A DNA stretch of 64,000 nucleotides. Source: Patiria pectinifera. Taxonomy: Eukaryota; Echinodermata; Asteroidea; Valvatida; Asterinidae. Below are positions 39,501 to 51,500 of this stretch, in pieces. The position numbers were made by a program, and so were the translations under genes. Below the pieces are notes generated by a model. That model worked only from the letters and a program-made list of their open reading frames with translations, was not told the DNA's origin and did not search any database. The stretch lies in contig CM057133.1 in assembly GCA_029964075.1 (NCBI GenBank), positions 13,416,699 to 13,480,698 on the forward strand, given 5' to 3'. Position 1 is the first letter of the stretch; every line of letters begins with the position of its first letter.

Positions 39501-42500
39501 TAAGTTAAAGCAAATGTTGGCTCTGAGGTTAGCGTACCATTTGCTATGGTTGCTGCTTACAGAAATTGAGGCTCTGTAAGCAGAAAATCATATGCTTAGC
39601 TTCTCCCAGAAATTTGGCACTGTCCACTCACCTGTTCTGTGTTCTCCATGCAAGGCCCACACTGGCCCCTGTCCTGCCCTGCATTGTACGCATAGCATCC
39701 AGGAAGCGACACGGCTTCCACCCACGTGACCGACTTCAAGATGCTCTCGTCCGCCCAGCTGCACACGTCCCAACCTGCCGCGCACAAGGAGCTGGCGTTG
39801 CGGACGTGACCCTGCCAGGACCCGGAGCAGGCTGCTAGTCGGTGACTGGCTTCAAAGCCCACCGTCACGCCATTTGAACAACCTGGGGTTGAAAATGATT
39901 TGATTTAATTACGGTTTATAAAAACCAATTAGTGATCAGTGATCAAAAAAAAAATGTTGCAATTTAAAACTGAGTGATCATGGGGATCCAGAATTTAAGT
40001 AGCGGAGGTTGAGGTGTTGACTATTGAAGGCAATACATTCAGAGACCAATTCATCAAAAGGCTTTTTGAACCAAACTTTTCAATAATGTTAGACGTTCTT
40101 TCCGGAAATGTCATTTTGGATTCTCTGTCTATTATATCTGTGCCCCTGCACACAGTGCCTCAACAAAACCGGGATAGTGGACGGGGTGAAATAGTGTCAA
40201 GACAAGGAATGGTAAGACGTGCTTTCAGAGACATGAGGCGACGACGCGAGCTGTGTATGAACAGAAATGGTTATCATGTTGAAGGTACAGGACCATAAAT
40301 TTCTCCTGCAAGTATACCACAAAAATGAATTGAAAGATTGTGAGTGATCAGAAAGATTGTCTTTTTTCATTCCTTCAATGAAGCACCTTGTAATTGTCCC
40401 TATCACCACTTTCCCATTGTGTATACTACCGGTAACTTGTCGTCACAGTGCTGATTTTGACCGCTTTCATAGAGGCCTTGTTTGCTCATTCATCCATGAC
40501 AATGACGTAATTAAACGTAATATCAATGGTTAAAGGACACTGGCTGGTTCATCCATGACAATTACGTAATTAAGATTTACATCATTGGATAGAGGACATT
40601 GGCCTGACTCCTTGTAGTTGCCTCTTTCTGAAATATTCAGGACATTTCTGATAATTTAAAATTTATTTTGAGACCCCCTACGTATGAAGGCCTTTCAACA
40701 AAATAGAGAGAAATGGATCAAAGTGCATGCGAGTTTATGACGTACTGACAGATTTACTCTCTTCAAACAATGCATCTTCAAGGCTGTAATGTAGGTAAGG
40801 CCATGGCATTTTTCTACCCTCTTGTATGCTAAAACAACCTTGGGTTTACTGGGACCATATCATTTCCCCTCAATTAAAAACAAAAAATATGGTAATTTGC
40901 ACCTGAAAGTTGACAGCATTTTTCTCAAATCTACCGCCGGGCACTGCTTGGGGTAAAAACCGCACTAAAACCTGGTGGCTAAAACAACACCACACCACAT
41001 TTTTGTTCTTGCTCGTATCGCAGCGCTGCGATATAATATGCAGCATGCATGATTGCAAATGCTCCATTAGGCCGACATGCAACAGTGCATGTTGAGTAAC
41101 ATTTGGAAAACAACAGGGTTGAGTCTGATCCTTGGAGGAAGGGTTGGGGGAAGGAATAGCTGATTGGGAGGGAAGGGGGGGGGGGGAACCAGCACTGACC
41201 ATTTGCCAGCAATAAAGAAACAATCTCCAGAGATTGTGTGTTGTGTGTCAGCTAACACTTCCCAACACCGGGGATCTTACCTCCCCTGCAGAGGTATTTG
41301 GATATTGGGTAATTATTCCCTCTGGAGGAAGTCCACCCCCTGTCATCATCCTTGATTTTTTTTTTTTTTATGAGCTGTGTGTGGTTTCTGTTCTGATTCA
41401 GCATGAAGGTTTTTTGGACTGTGCTTACTGCTTTGTCCTTAGCATGGAAGAGAGTCTAGTGCAAGACTGGATTCTGAAATGTTGATTTTGTTCCCATGTT
41501 AATACAGAAAGTTCCTGACAAGCGTGGCAAAGTTGCTGTGGTGGCAGGGCGCTATCAACAAGAAGATGCATCAAATCCAGAAACTTTGACACTGGGATCA
41601 TGGAGCTAAATTCTGAGCACACCTCAAAGTCACATGCTATTATGTTCAAGCTAATGTGCACATGATCGTGAGGTACATGTACATGTATATGCATATATGC
41701 CCAGAATTTTTTGGGTCACCAGTGCGAAATTCCCCCCCCCCCCCTCAAAAATAAAGTTTATATTACCACACAATAACAGTACAGTCAGATTGCAACATGT
41801 GATGCGATCAAGCTAAATGAGTCATTTGTCGGGAACTTTCATTTGGAGATTCAGGCCAAAATAGGGCCACTTCATCACATCACTTCATCACATGTCTTGG
41901 TGTTCCGACTTCCATGATTTGTTAACTAAAGATGGTACCGGTACCAGCATGCGGTTTTCACAGCAGTAATGCTGAAATTGTGCTCTTTTCAAATCTGTGA
42001 GAAAAAAAATTGAGCAGGGTCGACAAACGACTCATTTAGCTTGATCGCATCACATATGTCAATTTCATCTAAGACTTGGGTAATGTGCACTGATTCAGAT
42101 TTCAGAGTGAGTACAAATATAGGAAATACAGAGTGAATACAAACATAGGAAATACAGAGAAAAAACTCTCTAAAGTTGAAATTAGCTGAATCTCTCCCCC
42201 CCCTTTCATCACGACCGCCTGCATGGGCCAGTGTCAGGGTTTGTCAAAAGAATTGCCACATCTTCTTCAGTTGGTGGTTGGTCTGTATGCATCCTGTGCA
42301 GCTGGTATTACAAAGAACAATTTGCCTCTTGGACTTTGGAAAAAAAAGTTGGAATTTTTCGGCAACTGGATTGTTTGTTGTTTCAAAGTGCAGGCCCTGA
42401 AAATTACCACTCAAGAATTTAGTTAATGACTAAGAAGCATGTGTAACTGCACTTTTTTAAATAAAAATAACACCATTGATGGGTAGACACAATAGTATGC

Positions 42501-45500
42501 TGTAGGACAAAAAAAAACCTGCACTGCCCTTCACTGATTAATCACTTAGGACATAATGCAATGTAAACATCAACTTCCTTCTCTTGAAAACAGGCTTTGC
42601 AATGTGTAGTTTGAACAGTGTACACACAAACACACACACACAATGCACAATCAAAATGGGGCCACAACCACAACACTCTCAACCTAATTGTGTGCCAACA
42701 GAGAAAAATAAGCTTAGCTGGGGGATAAACAAAAGAGTGCAAATCAGTTCAGTAGAGAGCACGGTGAGAGATAATCAAGGGGTTATCAAAAACTTCCTGT
42801 GTGCCCTAAATATTTGCCACCTCCTGTCCCAATCCACTTAGCACCGGCTTAATAGAAACTTCTGTCCACAAAGAAGGGGTTCAGATTGCCACACATGAGG
42901 GCCTGAGGGGGCGAACATGTGCCTCAGGGGTGAACATATAACTGGTGCGTTATGGAGCTGTGGATTATCACATTACTGACAGTCGGTGGAGTACATGCTT
43001 CATATAACAAGAGAGGCCTTGATGTCAGGAGAGATTATGGATGATAGGCAAGTGGCTGTTTGAAGGGTGACAAGGGTGGTGGTGCTTTCATCAGTTACAG
43101 CGCTGGAAATCTTCTTCATGGCCCAGCGCCTTCGGAATTAAACTCGCAGGAGTCGCTCAGGCGGATATCCTGTTTCATAAAGCACGGAATGAGGAAAACA
43201 GCAACTTTGGGGGAGAAATCTGTTTTCATTATGCGTTTTTCAATGTGTCTACGGGCACTCGTGCGCGGTCTTCAAACTGTGGAAATTTGTTAACTCTAAT
43301 AGCCATGGATCTGCACAGTCTGTGAAAGTCCTCCGTGTAAAATTGTACACAAATCATGCATGTCGACTTTCCTTGAGTGAGTAGGGTCACATCTGGTTAT
43401 TTTGTCAGTACAGGTTTCCACTTATAAGTTATTCTTGAGGCAAGCAATTATTCCTAAACGTCCTTGTAGTAGTACATGTAATGTACGTTCCTGGCAGCTA
43501 ATTGCAATTGGCATGCATTCTCAAAATCTACAATAATTTTCCACTCATCTTTTGGGGTTTTTTAGCTTGTTTTTCTGTCCTAGAAAATGTTTCAGATCCC
43601 ACGATGTTGTTGTATATGTTCAGAGATTTCAAGAAAAAAAGAGAATCAGAATAAAAAAAATCTTTCCCCCTTTGATTTTTAAAACGATTAAGGTGTAAAT
43701 TTTCAAGATGACTGCCATCGGAATTCAAACCTGCTCTCTCCATGCTCTACAATAAAATCTTTTTTTTTTCTATTAGTTACTTTTTGAATTGTATGTTTTA
43801 TTCCTGGAACCAAAAGAACTTATTTTTGCCCCTTTTTTTGAGCATCTGAAACCCTAGAAAAAAAAAGTAAGGTTCCTTTTTTTGGGGGGCACAAACAGAT
43901 CCGCTTTGCGAGCAGACTGGCTCTTGGTCCGTACATTATCGTACATCGTCTGGCAGCTAACAATTCAAAAAAAGTAACTAAATATGGACCAATTTTTTCA
44001 GTTGATGTTGCATTCAAAAGTGAATAACTCATTCAACAGTGAATAACTTTTTATTGCTAAAAAAATCCCAAAAAAATAGAAAACTGGATCTATTTTTCTG
44101 GATGAAACTCAAAAAATAGCATGGGGGATGCAATATGCATCATTATTGGGTTTTTTTTACTTCGGCCATGATTTTTGGTTGTATAATGATTGGAAAGTTC
44201 TGCAACTACACAAATATGTACAAAGTTTCTTGATTTTTGTTGTTTTTTGGGGTGTTTTTTTTGTTTTGTTTTGTAAGGGTTGTTTGTTTGTTTCTGGAGA
44301 ATTGTCACTGTTTGCCTCACAAACAGCGTCACTCTCTCCAGGTAAAATTAAAAGAGAGAAAAAAAATGACTTTATATGTGACTCATGTTCACAAGGTGGA
44401 AGACGTTATGGTGTCTTGTAACACCCCCATGCCTTCCTGCAGTGCTACCCCCTGAATCCGGTGTGAGCAGGTGTGATATGCTTTCACTTCACAATGCATC
44501 ATGTCTTCATAAGGTGCATTTGAGCCGTGGCGGATCCAGGACTTTCCAAAGGGTGTTGGCTGGGTGTTTTTTCTCCAAGATTTTCTTGGGTGGGGGAGAG
44601 GGTGTTACAATCAACACATACAAACACAAAAGGCCTGAAGCAATAAATCAAGATTTGCAATACTGAGTGATGACAAGAGAAAGGTAATACAACATCTGCA
44701 AACATCAAAAATCAAAAATACCAAATTATTATGAAATACCTTACTTGACTGTAACTTGTAAGTGAATAATAGTCTCTAACATCCTGTGAAATCAAGGCAC
44801 CTAGTGTGCTGTCATTTTCAAGAAAAAGTGGAATTTTAGTATCAAATTCCAATGATGGACAGCCGACCATTGTTGGAAAAAAAACTGACTTTTTTCAAAT
44901 ACTGCCCCCAATTTACCAAGTCCAGATTTTGTTTGCAATCGGCTACATATCCATGAACGGGTGCAAGCCAGCTAGTCTGGTTCCCTGACCTCACAATTCC
45001 CCGAGGTCTATAAATTGCTCCATTTCGTCTGAAGTAGGATCAGGGAACCAGACTACAAAACACAAAACGTTCAACAGGAAAGTGTTACAATATCTGCTGT
45101 AAAATACTAACCCCCAAATTCATCCATTTCTGAAAATTACAGCCAAAGCAAATACTGTTATCTTTTTCCATTACATAAAAAATTAACACAAGCCCGTCAC
45201 AGAGATGTGATTAAGCCTCCAAATCACATCCCCCCCCCCATCCGCCCTTGGTTTTTATGGTGCTTTTTCCCAACTACACATCTTCCAAACACAATTGTCG
45301 CCCTTTAGCAAGTGTGTGTACATGTATCTCAGCCCCCCTAAGACTAGCACAGTAACATGCACGGATCTGATTTCAACACCCCTTGAATTTTACAAAGCAC
45401 CAGCTCACGAGGAGCTCAGTCACTGTTCGCCCAGGCCGCAAGAGGAAACTTGAACCTATACAATGACAGGTGCAAGGTTAGCGATGATTCCGCCAAGTGT

Positions 45501-48500
45501 AAAATGATTTTTTGGAATAACAGTGGGCCGAGTGTCATTCAATCCAGGCACAGGTGGACCTACTCGTCTCAGCGGTTGACTTTTTTCCCAGCACATAAAA
45601 AATGGAACAATCTAATATCCTTTTTCCATCAGCTGGTATTAAACGGTAATTCAATGCGGTCTGTGAATTATTAAGAGGAGATTTTCCATAATACCGTTTC
45701 ACTCCCCGTGTCAGTATCAAGCAAACAAAAGGTCTGTAAGTGTAACCATTTGAACGGACTGGGCACAAACTGGGAACTCAAACTGTTAAAGGTGTTATGG
45801 ACGCCATTTGCAAAACATTAAAAAACGAAACTAACAAAATGAAATTGGATCCTAGTTGATTGTAAGTTAACAGTATCAACCATCCTGTGAAACCAATGTG
45901 CCTGGTATGCTCTCATTTTCAAGAAAAGAGGAATTACAATAATTTCCTCGCGATGGTCAGGAACAGACCATCTCGAGAAAAAAAAACAGCTTCATTTTTT
46001 TTTTCAGATATTGCTCCCAATTGACCCAATTTAGTCGAGTTAACAATCGGTTTCATTTCTGTAAAATTATGAGATTTTTTCCTGAGTGACAAACTGGGGA
46101 TCATACCACTACCACAAAAGTTTGCAAGTTTTCCTTCCTCCATGATTAAACGTATTGATGAATATTTTGGAAGGGGCAGCTTTCAAAGGAAACCTTGCTT
46201 TAATTGCGTCGAGAAAAATGAAGATGCATTTTCACATTTTTCTCAAAAGTGTGATATCTACCGAGCTGAAATTTTGGCAGGTAAGTTTTTTTTAATAACC
46301 TGCTTCAGATTTATTGTATTGTTGGGCCTTGAATCAGCAAAAATGCATATTTGGTATCCGTTACCTTTAAATTGGAAGGCTTCAAAATAGGGGAGGCACT
46401 GGTTCAAACAAGCAGCTGTCTCTTCATATTTGAGGATGAATCAAAACCAGTGCTAAAACTCAAAACCTGTATTTAAGACGTCGATGTTTTATGTTGGTTG
46501 ATTTTTTGTTGTGATGAAACTTTCAGCATTGGGTTTTGCCCTTAACAAATTTTATGATAACTTTCTGTTAAGTGCTTTACAAGAGCTTCTGAAAAACATC
46601 CCCCCCCAAAAGTAAAACCTGATGGGCCTACTTTAGCTTATCCCTTGTGGTTTACGATCTTCAAACTAAATGCAATCTGTAATTTAGCAAAGTTTACCAA
46701 CAATTGCCAGAATAAACAAGTAAACTTGACAAGATGGCCATTAAATTTAGGCCCCCACACCCACTCAGTTCCAGTGAGATCACAAACTTGAATAGTGACG
46801 AAATCTGAAGAGATCTTATGCATTTTTCACTAGGTCAAAGTAATCAGTTTCCATGGAATTTAATGGAAAATTCAGGAGGCGGAATTAAGACTTGAAATAC
46901 CTGGCAGTAACAATATGGCCTCGACCTGTTCTTGACAGTCGTTGAAAAAAACTGAGGAGACAATGTACTTGTGCCCACTCAGAGGAAAAAGTTTGCGGGT
47001 TGCAAAAAAAGTACATTGCCTCTTGCGTGAAGTGCTCCGTTGGAAAATGATTGCAGCATGCTGTGAATGAAAATAAACACAGCGACTGCACGGTCGGGCC
47101 GGGCCGGTCCGCCAATAATTCAAAACGAAGTACCGCACCTGTAAACAGTGGTTTCTTCACTGCTGTGTGCGAGGGAGGGCTAAAAGGTGGGGGTCCTCAC
47201 AATAAAATTCATCACGTAAACCCCGTGATCTCTTGATGGGAAGTTGATGGATACCCTTGGTATTTGGGTTTTCTGGCATTTTCAAACTCTGGACCACAAC
47301 GTGGATCAGAAAGGGGATTGATCAAGTCATGAAGAGTTAAATGCGGACTAAAAGAAAATGATTTAACAAGCACTCCCAGATACATGTACATGTACCGGTA
47401 AATTGTAAAAATACATTTAAAAATCAATTCTACTGAGACATTTTAATGCATTTTCAAATTCCATTTTTTTTCAGCACAAGTTTGCAATAATTGCTGCAAG
47501 TGATCTTGATCTGCACGAGAGAACTTGTCAGATCAGAAACGAAATTTTTGCAAATTTCTTGTTAATTTGTGGGTTATTCATGTCTAAAAACTCAGTTACT
47601 GCCACCTCTTTGAAAAAATGCTTTCTTTTTGGGGGTTATTAATTCTTGATATGATCATTATTAGTAATGTCTGTTTTTTAAGGACAAGTAGCCTATAAGT
47701 GCTTTATAACAAATGAAACTGGTAGGCACGCAATGTTCTCATTATAGGTAGTGTGTTTGGACCATGGCCAATTCACAATGAATTTGTCCATAAAGGATAC
47801 GTCCCGCAGATCAAGTAGCACCCCGATCCCAATGCACAAAACCCCCGAACTATACGTCGGACAACAGCTGAAGGTGATTTCTAGCGATCTGCAATGACTC
47901 AGTGCCCATGTGGACTTCAGATAGGGAGCCCTACTCACTCGCCCTGACTACAGTATAAAATTGTAAAGGTACGGCGAGTACCAAAATAAGAACTTGGGAC
48001 ACCTGCATAACATTTTCATTATCCAACTGTAGGGCAGCCACTATCGCCTGACAGATAAAGCCAAGGAGTGTCCCTTATTGTGCTACTTTCGATTAAAGTA
48101 AATGTTTTAGACAGGTTGGGCACGATGTTATCAGGCACTAAATATAGCGTGTCAGTAGATTTCCCCGAACGCTGAAGGTATTGGTATCTAGGTTTGGGTG
48201 TTATATTCCCCCTCCTAGTCCCCAGGCAATATTTGTAATATGGCCCAGCACCACTGGGCAATTAACTAGAGATGCAAGCGTACACATTGACATTCCTGTA
48301 AAATATTTCACGTTTTTTGTTTCATGAAAGGAGAGGAGGCATGAATCCCCTTTGACCATTTTGTAATACAATGTATGTGTATAACCAATTGAAGTCTTCA
48401 TTAGAGGCCCACACACTGCACAATCTGGAACAGGGCCAAGAAATTCAAGATTTAAATTTATATTAGAACTATTTCTTATCCCTTTGAAGCTGTATGCATG

Positions 48501-51500
48501 TAATCCGCTTAACTTTCCCATTCCACAATCCAACTTTAATATACTCCAATTCCATACACTTAAGGTAATGTACACAACATTTGCAAACATCAAAAAACAA
48601 AACTACCAAATTATTATGAAATACTTGACTGTAAGTGAATAATAGTCTCAAACTTCCTGTGAAATCATGGCACCTGGTCCTGGTGTGCTGTCATTTTCAA
48701 GAAAAGTGGAATTTTTGTATCAATTTTCAATCATGGTCGGCCAACCATTGTTGGAAACAACCTGACTTTTTTCAAATACTGCTCCCAATTTACCATATTA
48801 TTAAGTCATAGTCCACATTTTTTTTCACTCGGTTTACACTGCTAGTCTGCTTCCCAAACCTGACAATTCCCCACGCCTATAAATTGCTTCGTTTCATCCA
48901 ATTAAATAGGGTCAGTAAACCAGACTACAAGAACAGCATTTTTTTTCTTGGTTTTTTCAGCATCTATGATCACAGAACTTTAAACAGGTAAGTGTAACAA
49001 TATTTGCTATAAAATAATAACCCCCAAATCCACCCATTTCTGAAAATTACAGCAAAAGCAAATGTTGTATATTCCCTTTAACATTCTTTTTTTTTTTAGA
49101 GTATAGTATGATGTATAAGTATACATACGGTATCTTCAATTTACATGTGGCAAAACTGTTCTACTGCTAAACGGTTAACCCAGATCTCAAAGATCTTTCT
49201 TGCAATTGCCTTGAAAAGTCATTTAGACTGTTATCAAATTGAAAAAATTTACTGATATCTTACAGTTACAATTAACTTGAAACTAACAAATATTGCTTCA
49301 TGGGAGTGAGGCAAAAACAATTTCCCTAAAAGAAGGAATAACTGTCCAGGATATTATTAGGAAATGAAAGAAAATCATTTTTGGCAGCGAATTACCGGTA
49401 GCTTGAACTATTTTCTACAGACCCTAAAGTACGGTATATTCCATCTATAGACCAGCCATTGTCAGATCCATTTTTCAATTCATCAGTCTTAAATGAAATG
49501 ATTGCATTCACATAAAGGCAACTTGCCCAATATGATTCTTCCTGTAGCCAGGCTTAATCCAAGTTTATGACAGTGCAGACATTTTTAAATATAATGAATG
49601 GGCTTAGAGAGAGGGGAAATGAAGTAAAAAGATCAACAGTGGCTTTTAAAAGATTCAAGATTATTAGGTCTTTAGTCCATCAATCAGCATAACTTTACTC
49701 GATTACATCAATAACTTGGGGCTTAGTCATCGTTTTGTGTCCCAGCTTTCAAGCCAGCGCTCCAAACATCTTCAACTGATTTAATATCTCATCTTTGCTT
49801 AATAAACCCCCAAGCACGGCCGTGATTAATTGGACAGAGATTAGGTCATTAGCATTCATCTTGTATCCCAGACTCCCCGTCTCTTGGAAATTTGTCAGTG
49901 TCATTATGACTCTGACGAACCGTTTGTCAATCAGTAATTTTCCTCAGGTGAAGCGGGTCTATATGTATCTGACCTGCTTTTGATGAGGGAAGGTGAGCGT
50001 GTGTTTGCAGTGCCTGATTGGGTACACACAAGATGAACCTCCAAGAATTTTAATCTGGGAGGAATTTTCTTGTGGACTCTCTCGGGGAAAATTCAAAGTC
50101 CACTGCAGTCAAGGCAAATTCAACTTCGACTTTTCAAGGAAGACATCCCTGACTATCTCGTCACTTTGAGAGATATTAATTGGCATATTTTGTGCCGAGG
50201 TAAAGGAATTCTTAAGCTTTGCAGGTGAAGCTCTGTGACCAAGGATAGAATTATTACAAAAAATTGCCATGAAAAAAAGAAAGGAAGAATACATTGCAGG
50301 GTCAAACTCAAAGACATCTCATCTCATCACAATCATGATTAATTCTCATTTTATGCCGAGGTTAAATGAATACTAAAGCTCTTGGGAGTCACGCCCCGTG
50401 ACCAAGGATAGCATTTTTACAAAAATTTGCAATAAAACAAGAAAGGAAGAATCGACAAAATGGGAAGAGATATGGACCTACAGTCATGACAGTGTTAAAC
50501 TTAAACGGAAATAACTCTAAATCAAGACAACATGCCGATGGAATAGAAGCACAAAAGAAAGCGCAGGACTTCAACAGTTTTACCCGACAAGTGAATATAA
50601 CAATAAAAATAAAATGAAGTTGACAGATGTCCAAACTTTGATTTCTATTTTAGCGTAGTAGTACTGCACAACATTAATTGTGCCAAAGACATTAGTTATA
50701 TGGCCAGCCTACCAGTGCCTACGAAAAAGACCAACACATTAGGAAAAAAATACATTCTCTTCAGGAAAAACAAGTGGAAAACAAGATTTTGTTTAAAAAT
50801 CAAAAATACAAAAAACAGAAATCGAGCATCACTTTGTGATGACAACTGGTGTTTTCCGATCAGAAATGTGAAAACTGTAAATTTAGGCCCCATTCTCACC
50901 ATAAAAAAAACTTCAAGAAACTTGAACTTGAAGAACCCAGCCGGGACAACTCCAAAAGATAATGAATGTGTAAAATTACAGGAATTCCTAGAAGGTGCGA
51001 ACTGTATAGCTGCAAGGTGTAAAACACATCTTCTTGGAAAATAAAATACAAGTTTACATTACTACAATCATGATGATGTAACTTAATCATGAAAAGTGAA
51101 AACAACATCATTAGATAAAGTCAATAAAGTTAACTTGAAACTATTCTGAACATGCTGGACATCAGGTACTTCACCTACGTGCCTTACACATAAATGTGAG
51201 ACTTTATTTCCTAAATGCGATAATATGCTTTGGAAAAAAAGTGAAAAAGTTGCACGGTGACAACTTACAGAACATACACAGTATGTACAGGTGTTTCTAA
51301 ACTATGTTTTTCTCTCTTTTTTTGGCATTCTTAAAATGTGTTTAACTAAACATCAGCTGTCAGACTGACTTTGGTCAACCAGGAGAGGGTGGGATTCTAA
51401 AAGGTAACTAAACAGCGTTTATCGCGTTTTGGGAACAAATTCTTCATGTATTATAAGGCACCTAGCATGTCTAGGATCATTTGCTTTTCATGCGTTTTGT

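Larger units (their letters stand above)
28755..39631 (-). other. Intron 2
   Basis: This 10.9-kb intron splits module copy 1. It contains repeat copy 3, the tandem M1 pair, the GTACTCG repeat, the 46-bp tandem repeat, M2 copy 2, a hAT-like MITE and the uncertain long frame. 33000-35300 and 38000-39600 hold only AT-rich sequence and short homopolymer runs as far as I can see. Confidence 0.7.

Noticed and set aside
46142..46390. Plus-strand 82-codon frame with a CFNC motif
   Set aside because: It lies inside a diverged M1 transposable element.
50700..51044. Plus-strand 114-codon lysine-rich frame starting with ATG
   Set aside because: No recognisable motif. A-rich composition explains the Lys/Asn content, and it is antisense in intron 1.
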